This document shows, one piece after another, positions 22,027-32,962 of a stretch of 64,000 bases of DNA. Numbering within the stretch: the first letter of the stretch is position 1; each line of letters opens with the position of its first letter. This DNA comes from Shewanella dokdonensis (lineage in GTDB: Bacteria; Pseudomonadota; Gammaproteobacteria; Enterobacterales; Shewanellaceae), in the NCBI RefSeq assembly GCF_018394335.1, contig NZ_CP074572.1:930001-994000 (forward strand). The letters are read 5' to 3'. The translations under genes were made by a program, and so were the position numbers. The notes under the pieces are model-generated. The model ran no database searches, had not been told where the DNA came from, and was given only the letters and a program-made list of their open reading frames with translations.

Positions 22027-22365
22027 TTAATCAGGGATTTTATCCTCTGATTTTGGCGCTGACTTTTCTGGTTGTGGAGCTGGCTGAGTCTGCTCAGCTG
22101 CACCAATATTTTTCCAGGTGTCTTCCTGCTTGTTATGGTTGGCACTCAAATTACCGATCACCAAACTCAAGACAAAAAACACAATCGCCAAAATAGCTGT
22201 GGATCGAGTCAGGAAATTACCTGAACCAGAGGATCCAAACAGCGTAGCCGAAGCACCGGCACCAAAAGACGCGCCCATGTCAGCACCTTTACCTTGCTGG
22301 ATCAGGATCAGGAAAACCAGTCCAAGTGCAACCAACAAGTAAACAACAATCAGAACTTCATACAT
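22027..22365 (-). CDS. secG: Protein translocase subunit SecG
   Basis: Small auxiliary subunit of SecYEG. The 112-residue product has two membrane helices (VLIVVYLLVALGLVFLILI and TAILAIVFFVLSLVIGNL) flanking the conserved loop QQGKGADMGASFGAGASATLFGSSGSGNFL. A Pro/Lys/Glu-rich tail follows. It starts three bases after the tpiA stop and precedes the tRNA pair, so it is probably co-transcribed with tpiA. Confidence 0.96.
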   Translation of the reverse strand: MYEVLIVVYLLVALGLVFLILIQQGKGADMGASFGAGASATLFGSSGSGNFLTRSTAILAIVFFVLSLVIGNLSANHNKQEDTWKNIGAAEQTQPAPQPEKSAPKSEDKIPD

Positions 22366-22368
22366 AAC

Positions 22369-23151
22369 TTATGCGCTCATCGCTATGGTACATAAACTCA
22401 AAAATTCGGTAGAGTTTAAACTGGCACCACCTATTAGTCCACCATCCACATCTGGCTGTGCGAACAAATCCGCAGCATTTGCGGGTGTAACACTACCGCC
22501 GTAAAGGATGCGGATATTTTCCCCAATATAAGGGGAAACTTCGGAAAGCCGCTTGCGAATAAACGCATGAACTTCTTGCGCTTGTTCTGGTGTGGCGCTC
22601 TTCCCGGTACCTACAGCCCAGAGAGGCTCATAAGCAATAATGGCATTATCGAAAGCCATGGTGCCATTTTTCTCGATCACCACATCCAACTCTTCAGCAA
22701 TCACTTCAAAAGTGCGTCTTGCTTCTCGTGCTGGACCGGACTCTCCGACACACAAAATAGGTGTTAAACCATGTTTTTGGGCAGCAGCAAACTTATCTGC
22801 CACGATATTACTGGTTTCACCATACATTCTGCGACGTTCGGAATGACCGATGATGACATATCGGCAGCCAACTTCATTGAGCATGGCACCGGAAATTTCA
22901 CCGGTATAAGCGCCGAAGTCATGCTGACTTAAATTCTGTGCGCCCATTCGAACCACAGAACCATTCAATGTCTCTTTATTGGCTTCTAATTGCTGCCTTA
23001 CACTTTCCAGGTACACAGCAGGTGGGCAAAGTACGACTTCCACGGCGTCGTTATGTAGCTTGGCGGCAAACTTTTTGAACAGTTCTTGCGCTAATTGCGC
23101 GCTACCGTTCATCTTCCAGTTGCCGGCGACCATTGGGCGTCTGAGAGCCAT
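22369..23151 (-). CDS. tpiA: Triose-phosphate isomerase
   Basis: Interconverts dihydroxyacetone phosphate and glyceraldehyde 3-phosphate. It is 260 residues with GNWKMNG (catalytic Lys), IIGHSERR (catalytic His), AYEPLWAVGTGKSA (catalytic Glu and loop 6), and the phosphate-binding ILYGGSV and GGLIGGASL. The frame starts two codons further up; I use MALRRPMVAGNW. Gene order tpiA-secG is conserved. Confidence 0.97.
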   Translation of the reverse strand: MALRRPMVAGNWKMNGSAQLAQELFKKFAAKLHNDAVEVVLCPPAVYLESVRQQLEANKETLNGSVVRMGAQNLSQHDFGAYTGEISGAMLNEVGCRYVIIGHSERRRMYGETSNIVADKFAAAQKHGLTPILCVGESGPAREARRTFEVIAEELDVVIEKNGTMAFDNAIIAYEPLWAVGTGKSATPEQAQEVHAFIRKRLSEVSPYIGENIRILYGGSVTPANAADLFAQPDVDGGLIGGASLNSTEFLSLCTIAMSA

Positions 23152-23329
23152 CACCATCTCCTTTGAAAGCGGCGTGAATAATAGCGAACCACTTGTGAAG
23201 TTACAATACTCGTTTGGCTAATTTTTGCGATTTGCCGCTTGTTCGACTACTTTTTACGCTCAAGTGCGGCAAATGCTCCATAACAAAAAACTAACCTATT
23301 AATTTATATCAATTATTCTAACAACAATG

Positions 23330-24672
23330 TTAGCTAACAGCGGTTGTTACGGCTGTTGCTATCTGCTCGGCATAGCGTCGAACTAGCGTTTCATCATCCC
23401 CTTCGACCATTACGCGAATTAATGGTTCTGTACCGGATTTACGCAGTAACACGCGACCACGTTCACCCAAAGCGTGTTCTACTTGTGTAACAGCTGCCTT
23501 AACCTCTGCGGCTTGTAGTGGATCTTTGCTGCCTTCAAAGCGCACATTCACCAGTACTTGAGGTAACAGAGTCATCGGGGCGGTCAGTTGTTCGAGTGTC
23601 ATGTCACTGCGGCGCATTGCGGCCAGCACTTGGATGCCTGCGACAATGCCATCACCGGTAGTTCCATGATCAAGGTTAACAATATGACCAGAGTTCTCAC
23701 CACCGATGCGCCAGCCTTTTTCAGTGAGTAGTTCCATGACGTAACGGTCACCCACTTTGGAGCGCAAAAAGGAATATCCAAGGCTTTGAGTGCCAGTTCT
23801 AATCCCAAATTCGACATCTGGGTGCCAACAACCCCACCTTTTAGCACGCCACGAGTTAAGGCATCCTTTGCTAGGATATAAAGAATTTGGTCACCATCTA
23901 TCACTTCACCATGACGGTTGACCATCATGATACGGTCACCGTCACCATCCAAAGCGATCCCTAAATCGGCTTTTTCGGCCACCACGGTTTCACAAATTTT
24001 GGCCATTGAGGTCGCACCGACCTGGTCATTGATGTTAGTGCCATTGGGTTTGTCGCCAATAACCACTACTTCGGCTCCCAATTCACGGAAGACATTGGGG
24101 GCGATGTGGTAAGTGGCACCATGTGCACAATCGACCACCAGTTTGAGCCCTTCAAGGGTCTGATCCGCTGGAAAATTCCCTTTGCAGTATTCGATATAAC
24201 GGCCAGCAGCGTCGGTGATACGGGACACTTTCCCGAGCAGATGAGACTCCACACAATCCAGTGTTTTTTCTAGCTCAGCTTCAATTTCCAGTTCTAAATC
24301 ATCATCCAGTTTGGTGCCTTTAGATGAGAAAAATTTGATGCCGTTATCATAGTAAGGATTGTGGGAAGCACTGATCACCACCCCAGCTTCAGCACGGAAT
24401 GTCCGGGTCAGATATGCCACAGCAGGCGTGGGCATTGGCCCCATTAGCATCACATTCAACCCAGCCGCCGACAACCCCGCCTCCAGTGCTGACTCAAACA
24501 TATAGCCGGAAATGCGGGTATCTTTGCCAATCAACACTTTGCGGGTGCCAGTACGAGACAATACTCGCCCAGCAGCCCACCCGAGCTTTAACGCCAATTC
24601 CGGCGTCATTTTGCCCGAACCCACTTTGCCGCGAACACCATCGGTACCAAAAAATTTTCTTGTTGAACTCAC
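23330..24672 (-). CDS. glmM: Phosphoglucosamine mutase GlmM (one probable sequencing frameshift)
   Basis: Converts glucosamine 6-phosphate to the 1-phosphate for UDP-GlcNAc synthesis. The first part has [26 protein letters not shown] (phosphoserine loop), and [12 protein letters not shown] (metal-binding loop). The second part, in another frame, has the sugar loop GGENSGHI and the phosphate loop [15 protein letters not shown]. Adding one base to the run at 23766-23770 joins ALDIPF to [13 protein letters not shown] and gives about 447 residues, close to the E. coli length of 445. It is essential in most bacteria, so the break is probably not biological. Confidence 0.95.
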
Positions 24673-24731
24673 GTTTGCTTACTCCATAACCTCACCCGTT
24701 CGCCGCAAGGTTACTGCATCTATTTACGGTT

Positions 24732-25589
24732 TCAGTTAGCAGCTTGAGTCGCTGCCAACACTTGCAAAACATCTAGGGTTTCCGGTACATCGTGTACCCG
24801 GATAATGTGAGCGCCCTGCATTGCCGCCAGCAATGCGCCACTCAGGCTACCAGCTAAACGCTCTGACACTGGGCGCTGCAAAAGATTGCCAATCATACTC
24901 TTACGCGATAATCCGATCAGCAAAGGTAACTCAAACTTGGCGAAATCCTGAAGATGAGCCAGTAATCGGTAATTATGTTCCAGTGTCTTGCCAAAACCAA
25001 ATCCTGGATCCAACAACAACCGCTCGCGTGCTAGACCAGCGTCCGTACAACGAGCAATCTGCTGTGCAAAATAGTCACTGACTTCCGCCAATAAATTCTG
25101 GTACTGAGGAGCCGCCTGCATCGTCCGTGGTTGTCCCTGCATGTGCATGATACACACGGGCACTTGCAGCTCAACTGCGGTCTCAAGTGCACCAGGTTCC
25201 GTTAAACTACGGATATCGTTGATCAAATGAGCACCCGCAGCAACTGATGCTGCCATCACCTCAGGTTTACTGGTATCCACAGAAATCCAGACATCAGAAT
25301 TTGCCGCGATATATTCCACCATCGGCACCACTCGCTGCAGTTCCTCAGCGACACTGACGTCGGCGGCACCAGGGCGAGTAGACTCACCTCCAATATCAAT
25401 AAAGTGTGCTCCTGCGGCAATCATTTCGTCGGCATGACGACACGCCGCGGCGAACGCACGATACTGCCCACCATCGGAAAAAGAATCCGGGGTCACATTC
25501 AGTATCCCCATTACCTTTGGCTCAGCTAAAGTTAGACGTTTTTGGCCGGACACTAATTCAAATGCCCGGCCACCTGTACAGATATTCAC
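24732..25589 (-). CDS. folP: Dihydropteroate synthase
   Basis: Joins p-aminobenzoate to 6-hydroxymethyl-dihydropterin pyrophosphate in folate synthesis and is the target of sulfonamides. The 285-residue product has MGILNVTPDSFSDGGQY, DIGGESTRPGA, LINDIRSL, LLLDPGFGFGKTLEHN and the GLSRKSMIG loop. A GTG start with AAAGG upstream is used. It lies between ftsH and glmM, the conserved gammaproteobacterial order. Confidence 0.96.
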   Translation of the reverse strand: MNICTGGRAFELVSGQKRLTLAEPKVMGILNVTPDSFSDGGQYRAFAAACRHADEMIAAGAHFIDIGGESTRPGAADVSVAEELQRVVPMVEYIAANSDVWISVDTSKPEVMAASVAAGAHLINDIRSLTEPGALETAVELQVPVCIMHMQGQPRTMQAAPQYQNLLAEVSDYFAQQIARCTDAGLARERLLLDPGFGFGKTLEHNYRLLAHLQDFAKFELPLLIGLSRKSMIGNLLQRPVSERLAGSLSGALLAAMQGAHIIRVHDVPETLDVLQVLAATQAAN

Positions 25590-25625
25590 CGAAAAATACC
25601 TTTAAAAAATACTGTCAGAAAAACA

Positions 25626-25647
25626 GAAAACCCCTCTCGGGGTTTTC
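25626..25647 (-). terminator. Hairpin terminator between ftsH and folP
   Basis: A 9-bp perfect stem (GAAAACCCC / GGGGTTTTC, GAGA loop) followed by TGTTTTT on the minus strand. It probably limits read-through from ftsH into folP. Confidence 0.65.
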
Positions 25648-25671
25648 TAGAAGACTAAGCTTGCGCAAGAT

Positions 25672-27606
25672 TTAGTGAGTCTCGCCAGGCTTAGTAAGAT
25701 CTGCTGCTGAAGCATCAGTTTTAGGCTCATCGGCATGTGGCCGACTATTGCCACCCGTAGAATCTTTATCATCCATATTCCAGTCTGCCGGTGGACGCAC
25801 GTCACGACGTGCCATCAAGTCTGCAATCTGATGGGAATCAATAGTTTCATACTTGATCAAGGCATCCTTCATCGCATGCAGGATGTCGATATTGTCATTC
25901 AACAGCTGCCGCGCACGTTGGTAATTGCGTTCAATCAACGCTTTTACTTCTGCATCAATAATGGCGGCAGTTTCATCAGACATATGTTTAGCTTTCGCCA
26001 TCGATCTGCCAAGGAAAACTTCGCCTTCTTCTTCAGCATAAAGCAGTGGCCCCAGTTTTTCCGAGAAGCCCCACTGTGTCACCATATTACGGGCGATCGC
26101 CGTGGCCTGCTTGATATCCTGTGACGCACCAGTAGAAACTTTCTCCGCCCCATAAATGATCTCTTCGGCTAAACGACCACCATAAGCCACTGAAATCCGG
26201 CTTTCGAGTTTGCGGCGGTTTTCACTGATAGAATCAGCTTCTGGTAAGAAGAATGTTACCCCTAACGCACGACCACGCGGGATAATGGTCACTTTATGCA
26301 CAGGATCATGTTCTGGTACTAAGCAGCCAACAATGGCGTGCCCGGCTTCGTGATAGGCGGTGGACTCTTTTTCCTGCTCTGACATCACCATAGAACGACG
26401 TTCAGCGCCCATCATGATCTTGTCTTTAGCACGCTCAAACTCTTCCATGGTCACGACACGGCGATTGCCACGGGCGGCAAACAAGGCCGCTTCGTTCACC
26501 AAGTTAGCCAAGTCAGCGCCAGAGAAACCAGGAGTACCACGGGCAATTACGCTGGCCTGAACATCATCGGCCACCGGAATTTTGCGCATATGTACTTTAA
26601 GGATCTGCTCACGACCACGCACATCTGGCAATCCAACTACCACTTGCCGGTCAAAACGTCCTGGACGCAACAAGGCGGCATCCAATACGTCTGGACGGTT
26701 AGTTGCGGCAATCACAATCACGCCTTCGTTACCTTCAAAACCATCCATCTCTACCAGCAACTGGTTAAGGGTCTGTTCACGTTCATCATGACCGCCACCC
26801 AGCCCAGCACCACGCTGCCGACCTACCGCATCAATTTCATCGATGAAAATAATGCAAGGTGCAGATTTTTTAGCTTGTTCAAACATGTCGCGAACGCGAG
26901 AAGCGCCGACACCGACAAACATTTCAACAAAATCTGAACCAGAAATAGTAAAGAAAGGCACTTTGGCTTCGCCGGCAATCGCTTTCGCCAGCAAGGTTTT
27001 ACCTGTCCCTGGAGGCCCCACCATCAGCACGCCCGTTGGGATACGGCCACCCAGTTTCTGAAATTTAGTGGGATCACGCAGATAATCCACCATTTCCTTC
27101 ACTTCTTCTTTGGCTTCATCACAACCCGCCACATCTGCGAAGGTGGTTTTAATCTGATCTTCACTCATCAGTTTGGCTTTGCTCTTACCAAAGGACATTG
27201 CGCCTTTGCCGCCACCGCCCTGCATCTGTCGCATGAAGAAAATCCACACACCAATCAGCAGCAGCATTGGGAACCAAGAGATGAAAATCTGGGTCAGGAA
27301 ACCTGATTCTTCCGCTTCCTGGCCTTTCATGGTCACGCCTTTACGGTCGAGATCGTTAATCAGATCCTGGTCGTAAATTGGCATAATGGTGACAAATTTT
27401 TCACCGCCTTTGGTCACACCTTCAATAGTGCGCTGATCGCTCTTGAACTCCACGGTAGCAACCTGCCCAGAACGGACATCATCCAGAAACGTGGAATATT
27501 CCATCTTCTGCGACGACGAAGAAGACGGCGAGAATCCCTGGAATACCGACATCAGCACTACGGCGATGACGACCCAGAGAATCAGATTTTTTGCCATGTC
27601 ACTCAA
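25672..27606 (-). CDS. ftsH: ATP-dependent zinc metalloprotease FtsH
   Basis: Membrane-bound AAA+ protease that degrades LpxC, sigma-32 and misassembled membrane proteins. It is 644 residues with two N-terminal membrane helices (about 7-24 and 105-125) around a periplasmic domain, Walker [14 protein letters not shown], Walker [16 protein letters not shown], the second region of homology with [19 protein letters not shown], and the zinc site [11 protein letters not shown]. The frame opens with TTG (MSDMAKNL), which has GAGG eight bases upstream. The ATG three codons in (MAKNL) is the E. coli-type start. It follows rlmE, as in E. coli. Confidence 0.97.
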   Translation of the reverse strand: MSDMAKNLILWVVIAVVLMSVFQGFSPSSSSSQKMEYSTFLDDVRSGQVATVEFKSDQRTIEGVTKGGEKFVTIMPIYDQDLINDLDRKGVTMKGQEAEESGFLTQIFISWFPMLLLIGVWIFFMRQMQGGGGKGAMSFGKSKAKLMSEDQIKTTFADVAGCDEAKEEVKEMVDYLRDPTKFQKLGGRIPTGVLMVGPPGTGKTLLAKAIAGEAKVPFFTISGSDFVEMFVGVGASRVRDMFEQAKKSAPCIIFIDEIDAVGRQRGAGLGGGHDEREQTLNQLLVEMDGFEGNEGVIVIAATNRPDVLDAALLRPGRFDRQVVVGLPDVRGREQILKVHMRKIPVADDVQASVIARGTPGFSGADLANLVNEAALFAARGNRRVVTMEEFERAKDKIMMGAERRSMVMSEQEKESTAYHEAGHAIVGCLVPEHDPVHKVTIIPRGRALGVTFFLPEADSISENRRKLESRISVAYGGRLAEEIIYGAEKVSTGASQDIKQATAIARNMVTQWGFSEKLGPLLYAEEEGEVFLGRSMAKAKHMSDETAAIIDAEVKALIERNYQRARQLLNDNIDILHAMKDALIKYETIDSHQIADLMARRDVRPPADWNMDDKDSTGGNSRPHADEPKTDASAADLTKPGETH

Positions 27607-27647
27607 TTATTGAACCTCTCAGTCTCAAGACTTACTCTTTCAGGTTA

Positions 27648-28277
27648 CTACAACTTGTAGCCGGTAGCCACCAGATACACCTCACGGGAACGGGCTCGGG
27701 ACGACTCCGGTTTACGGGTTTTAACACTGGTAAATGCCTGCTTTACCGCCTTCATATACGCATCAAACCCTTCACCTTGGAACACTTTCACTGCAAAACT
27801 ACCACCGGGAGCCAGCACTTGGTGACACATGTCGAGTGCCAGTTCAACCAGATACATAGCCCGAGGTTGATCCATCGCATCGGAACCACTCATATTAGGC
27901 GCCATATCTGACAGTACCACGTCCACTTTGTCATCACCGACCATCTGCAACAAAGTCTCCAGTACTGATTCTTCACGAAAATCGCCCTGAAGGAAATCGA
28001 CGCCAACGATTGGGTCCATCGGTAAAATATCACAAGCAACCAGTTTGCCCGGTTCACCGACGAGCTTGACCGCAACCTGAGACCAACCACCGGGAGCCGC
28101 GCCCAAATCCACCACGGTCATCCCAGGCTTGATCAGTTGATCCTTCTGTTGTAACTCTTCCAGCTTAAAAGCCGCCCGCGAACGCAAGCCGCGCTTTTGC
28201 GCTAGTTTTACATAATGATCATCAAAGTGTTCCTGCATCCAGCGCGTTGAGCTAGCGCTACGTTTCTTTCCTACCAT
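27648..28277 (-). CDS. rlmE: 23S rRNA 2'-O-methyltransferase RlmE (FtsJ/RrmJ)
   Basis: Heat-shock-associated methyltransferase acting on U2552 of 23S rRNA in the 50S subunit. It is 209 residues, identical to the E. coli length, with the RxxWxxxH-type N-terminus ([16 protein letters not shown]), [11 protein letters not shown], the SAM loop [15 protein letters not shown], and [11 protein letters not shown] with the catalytic Asp. It is divergent from yhbY and upstream of ftsH. Confidence 0.97.
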   Translation of the reverse strand: MVGKKRSASSTRWMQEHFDDHYVKLAQKRGLRSRAAFKLEELQQKDQLIKPGMTVVDLGAAPGGWSQVAVKLVGEPGKLVACDILPMDPIVGVDFLQGDFREESVLETLLQMVGDDKVDVVLSDMAPNMSGSDAMDQPRAMYLVELALDMCHQVLAPGGSFAVKVFQGEGFDAYMKAVKQAFTSVKTRKPESSRARSREVYLVATGYKL

Positions 28278-28367
28278 CAAACATCCGCAACAAATCAGAG
28301 TTACACGCCAGTGATATAAGGGTAGAATATCGGCTTTTCAACAGTAACTCAGCAAAAGTTGGTAAAA

Positions 28368-28666
28368 ATGAACCTGACAACCAAACAGAAACAGCATCTG
28401 AAAGGGCTGGCACACAGTCTGAAACCTGTGGTGCTGCTTGGTGCCAATGGCTTGACTGAAGGGGTACTGGCTGAAATTGATAACGCACTGGCCTATCACG
28501 AGTTGATCAAGGTGAAAGTGGCAGCAGAAGATCGTGAACTAAAAAATGCTATCGTCGATGCCATCGTTCGTGAAACTCAATCCGAAAAAGTGCAGGTTAT
28601 CGGGCACATACTGGTGCTTTATCGCCAGTCTGAAGAGAAAAAATCGCTTTGCCTAAAGCCAAATAA
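28368..28666 (+). CDS. yhbY: RNA-binding CRM-domain protein YhbY (one probable sequencing frameshift)
   Basis: Small CRM-domain protein associated with 50S subunit maturation. MNLTTKQKQHLKGLAHSLKPVV and the GANGLTEGVLAEID loop match the family. After EEKK the frame drifts into a nonsense tail. Adding one A to the run at 28638-28643 gives the ending IALPKAK and a protein of 99 residues, close to the usual length. The start MNLTTKQ is chosen over an in-frame codon three positions earlier. A terminator follows. Confidence 0.92.
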
Positions 28667-28683
28667 TCTCCCTTCTGCAAAAA

Positions 28684-28709
28684 GGCCACTTATTAATAGT
28701 GGTCTTTTT
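28684..28709 (+). terminator. Rho-independent terminator of yhbY
   Basis: Stem GGCCACT / AGTGGTC (one G-T pair) with a TATTAAT loop followed by TTTTT. Confidence 0.8.
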
Positions 28710-28821
28710 GTTTACCTTAGCTAATGAATATTGTGACTATGGCCGATTAAGTCAGTCTTAATTCACTCTTGTCACTCAAGACAGCCAAGCAGATAAACTG
28801 TCATTTCACCGTCTAGATAAA

Positions 28822-28852
28822 CGAAAAAACCGCCATTACGACGGTTTTTTCG
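28822..28852. terminator. Bidirectional terminator after greA
   Basis: A perfect 11-bp inverted repeat CGAAAAAACCG / CGGTTTTTTCG with a 9-base loop, 12 bases after the greA stop. Confidence 0.75.
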
Positions 28853-28863
28853 GCACATAACAC

Positions 28864-29340
28864 TCAGATATAATCCACTGATACAATTTCTACATCAGTG
28901 CGACCACCCGGGGTTTGAATACCCACTTCATCCCCTAGGTTTTTACCAATCAGGCCACGGGCGATAGGTGAATTTACCGAGATCAGATTCTCTTTGATAT
29001 TCGCCTCATCATCACCCACGATGCGATAGGTCATTTCTGCATCGGTATCAAGATTTAAAATGGTTACCGTTGCCCCAAAAATGACCCGGCCATTGTTGGG
29101 CATTTTAGTCACATCAATGACCTGAGCATTGGATAACTTTCCTTCAATATCACGGATACGTGCTTCACAAATGCCCTGTTCTTCACGGGCGGCATGATAT
29201 TCCGCATTTTCTTTCAAATCGCCCAGTTCACGGGCGGTGGCAATGGCCTCACTCAGTGCTGGACGTCTTTCAAACTTCAGCATTTCCAGCTCTTTGCGTA
29301 ACTGTTCCGCGCCAGTCAGCGTCATAGGAACCTTATTCAT
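28864..29340 (-). CDS. greA: Transcription elongation factor GreA
   Basis: Rescues backtracked RNA polymerase by stimulating transcript cleavage. It is 158 residues, the E. coli length: an N-terminal antiparallel coiled coil ([20 protein letters not shown], with the tip acidic residues in [12 protein letters not shown]) and a C-terminal FKBP-like domain ([24 protein letters not shown]). An AGGAGA ribosome-binding site lies before MNKVPMTL. An in-frame extension of 48 codons upstream is not family-like and is excluded. The same gene group (carAB, greA, yhbY, rlmE, ftsH) neighbours it in relatives. Confidence 0.97.
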   Translation of the reverse strand: MNKVPMTLTGAEQLRKELEMLKFERRPALSEAIATARELGDLKENAEYHAAREEQGICEARIRDIEGKLSNAQVIDVTKMPNNGRVIFGATVTILNLDTDAEMTYRIVGDDEANIKENLISVNSPIARGLIGKNLGDEVGIQTPGGRTDVEIVSVDYI

Positions 29341-29678
29341 GTCTCTGTCGTCTCCTGTAAAACAAAAGCGACCTATGCTGGCCCAAAAGGGCCTGCACAG
29401 TCTCAAGGGGTGAATGGGCGCTCGTAGTAACGTCAGATACTGTCGGCGCCAAAGATGTTTTTGCCAGACAACCACGGCGAACACCGGGTTGGTATCACTT
29501 CACCATGCAGCAAGCTTACCTAAGCTGCCGCGGCCTTGCCAGTGATGTTCGGAAAAATTATGCGCTGTACCAGCCAATCTCAATGTTTTTACATGATTTA
29601 TTAGCGCTATAACAGGATAGAGAATGTATGAGTTACGGCGCAAAGAATAGATAACAGTTGTGAGCGTTCAAAAATAAA
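29341..29678 (-). promoter_or_regulatory. greA upstream region, 340 bp, no gene seen
   Basis: No coding frame with protein-like features is seen here. The stretch should contain the greA promoter and leader. A short hairpin can form at GCAGC/GCTGC around 29507-29525. I identify no clear -35/-10 pair. Confidence 0.35.
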
Positions 29679-29694
29679 GCCACCCGCAGGTGGC
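29671..29694 (-). terminator. Rho-independent terminator of carAB
   Basis: GCCACC / GGTGGC stem with a TGCG loop followed by TTTATTTTT on the minus strand, about 25 bases after the carB stop. Confidence 0.8.
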
Positions 29695-29719
29695 CTTAGT
29701 GTACAGATTAACTCACCGC

Positions 29720-32700
29720 TTATTTGGTGACCCGCGCATGCAGCTCTTGCACTGATGAGACTTTATTGCGGTCATCCGCAGTGTTTGCCATACAGGTAGC
29801 AAAAGCCGCGTTCATGGTGGTGGTGTAGTTCACTTTGTAGCGCAAAGCACCACGGCGCAGTTGCTTGGAGTCTTCAATGGCCTGACGCCCTTCGGTGGTG
29901 TTAACGATATAGGTGTACTCACCGTTTTTCATGCGGTCAAGAATGTGCGGCCGTCCTTCATGCACCTTGTTCACCAGCCGAGGGTTGATCCCCGCTTCAC
30001 CCAATACCACAGCCGTGCCGTGGGTAGCATCAATTTCGTAGCCCAACTCAATCAGTTTGGCAGCCAAATCGGCAACCCGCTTCTTGTCGCTGTTACGCAC
30101 AGACAACAAGGCGCGACCAGATTTCGGGATATCCTTGGAAGTCGTACCCAGTTGTGCTTTGGCATAGGCCTCAGCAAAGGTATCACCCACGCCCATCACT
30201 TCACCGGTGGAACGCATTTCAGGGCCAAGTAGTGGGTCAACGCCAGGGAATTTGTTGAATGGCAACACCACTTCTTTCACTGAGTAGTATGGCGGGATCA
30301 CTTCTTTAGTGAAGCCCTGTTCCTCCAGTGTTTGACCCGCCATCACCCGTGCGGCAATCTTCGCCAGCGGCACACCTGTCGCTTTAGAGACAAACGGCAC
30401 GGTACGCGCAGCACGTGGGTTAACTTCAATCATGAAGATGGTGTTTTTCTGCACGGCAAACTGCACGTTCATCAAGCCAACAACGCCCAATTCGAATGCC
30501 AGTTTCCGTACCTGTTCACGCATCTCATCCTGAATCGCCTGGCTGAGGGTGTATGGTGGCAATGAACAACCTGAGTCACCGGAATGCACCCCGGCCTGTT
30601 CGATATGTTCCATGATGGCACCGACCACCACTGTCTTACCATCACAAACCGCATCGATATCGACTTCGATGGCATCATCGAGGAAGTGATCTAGCAATAC
30701 AGGTGACGCGTTAGACACCTTAACCGCTTCTTTGAAGTAACGGCGCAAATCCTGTTCTTCGTAGACGATTTCCATGGCGCGGCCACCCAATACATAGGAC
30801 GGACGAACCACCAGCGGATAACCAATTTTTCCGCCGCTGCCACTGCCGCTTCAACTGTGGTGACGGTATCGTTTTCAGGCTGTTTCATCTCTAAGCGACG
30901 AATAGCCTGCTGGAACCGTTCACGGTCTTCGGCGCGGTCAATGGCGTCTGGACTGGTACCAATAATCGGGACACCTGCCGCTTCGAGCGCACGCGCCAGT
31001 TTCAATGGCGTCTGACCCCAAACTGTACAATCACGCCTTTCGGTTTCTCAATACGGGCGATTTCCAGCACGTCTTCCAGGGTTACTGGCTCGAAATACAG
31101 CCGGTCAGAGGTATCGTAGTCAGTGGAAACCGTTTCAGGGTTACAGTTGACCATGATGGTCTCATAGCCATCAGCTTTCAGCGCCAGCGAGGCATGCACA
31201 CAGCAATAGTCAAATTCGATACCCTGACCGATACGGTTAGGGCCACCACCCAATACCATGATCTTGTCACGGTTGGACGGATTGGCTTCGCACTCTTCCT
31301 CATAGGTCGAGTACATGTAAGCCGTGTCGGTGGCAAATTCAGCGGCACAGGTATCCACCCGTTTGTAAACAGGGAAGATTTCCAGACGATAACGCAGCTT
31401 GCGCATTTCAGATTCGCTGATCCCCAGCACATCGGCCAGACGTGCATCGGAGAAACCTTTGCGTTTCAGCTTATAGAGGAAGTCGGCGTCCATCCCGGCT
31501 AGACCGGTCGCGGCCACTTTGGCTTCCAGTTGTATCAGTTCTTCAATCTGCACCAGGAACCAAGGGTCAATGTTGGTGAGCTTGTAGATTTCATCCATGC
31601 TCATGCCAGCACGGAAAGCGTCAGCCACGTACCAGATACGCTCAGCACCCGGTTCTTTCAATTCGTGGCGCATGTGCTGCATAGCATCAGGATCTTGCCA
31701 GTCCACAATCGGATCAAAACCGTTTTTGCCAGTTTCCAGACCGCGCAGCGCTTTCTGTACTGATTCCTGAAAAGTGCGGCCAATCGCCATCACTTCCCCA
31801 ACGGATTTCATCTGGGTGGTCAGTCGGTCGTTAGCACCGGCGAACTTTTCAAAGTTGAAGCGCGGTACTTTAGTCACAACGTAATCGATAGACGGTTCGA
31901 ACGAAGCGGGTGTGCGACCACCGGTGATGTCATTCATCAGTTCATCTAAGGTGAAACCGACTGCCAGTTTGGCGGCGACTTTAGCAATCGGGAAGCCAGT
32001 GGCTTTAGAGGCCAGCGCCGATGAACGGGATACCCGCGGATTCATCTCGATGATGACCATGCGGCCATCTTTGGGATTGATACCAAACTGGACGTTGGAA
32101 CCGCCAGTTTCCACGCCGATTTCACGCAGTACTGCCATCGAGGCGTTACGCATCAACTGGTATTCTTTGTCCGTCAACGTCTGCGCTGGCGCGACAGTGA
32201 TGGAGTCACCTGTGTGTACGCCCATGGCATCAAAGTTTTCGATAGAGCAGACGATGATGCAGTTATCGTTACGATCCCGCACCACTTCCATCTCGTACTC
32301 TTTCCAGCCAATCAAGCTTTCGTCAATCAGCAGCTCATTGGTGGGTGACAAGTCCAGACCACGGGTACAGATCTCTTCGAACTCTTCAACGTTATAAGCG
32401 ATACCGCCACCGGAACCGCCCATGGTGAATGACGGACGGATAATGCAGGGAAGCCCACTTGATCCAGCACCTTATAGGCGTCTTCCATGCTGTGTGCGAT
32501 ACCGGCACGAGGACATTCTAGGCCGATTTTACGCATGGATTGATCAAAACGGGCGCGGTCTTCTGCTTTATCAATGGCATCGGCAGTGGCGCCAATCATT
32601 TCCACATTGAATTCTTGCAGCACGCCTTTGGCTTCCAGTTCCAGCGCACAGTTCAGCGCAGTCTGGCCACCCATGGTGGGCAGGATCGCATCAGGGCGTT

Positions 32701-32941
32701 CCTTGGCGATGATGTTGCGCACCACTTCCCAATGAATCGGTTCAATGTAAGTGGCATCCGCCATTTCCGGGTCAGTCATAATGGTGGCAGGGTTAGAGTT
32801 CACCAGAATGACCCGAAAACCCTCTTCGCGTAGGGCTTTACACGCCTGGGCACCGGAATAGTCAAACTCACAGGCCTGACCGATAACGATAGGACCGGCA
32901 CCAAGGATAAGAATACTTTTTATATCAGTACGTTTTGGCAT
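29720..32941 (-). CDS. carB: Carbamoyl-phosphate synthase large subunit (three probable sequencing frameshifts)
   Basis: Makes carbamoyl phosphate from bicarbonate, ATP and glutamine-derived ammonia for arginine and pyrimidine synthesis. The four frame segments together give the full family sequence: [23 protein letters not shown], the first ATP-grasp half, the oligomerisation domain, the second half with [20 protein letters not shown], and the C-terminal allosteric MGS domain. One-base additions at GGG 32448-32450, CCCC 31016-31019 and TTTTT 30826-30830 (plus strand) restore 1074 residues (E. coli 1073). It lies 21 bases after carA in one operon. As written it would be non-functional, which is unlikely to be real. 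Confidence 0.96.
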
Positions 32942-32962
32942 TGCTTGAATCTTCTCCCGGAG

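Noticed and set aside
28864..29484. N-terminally extended greA
   Set aside because: The extra 48 residues do not resemble GreA, and a good AGGAGA site precedes the standard start at 29340.
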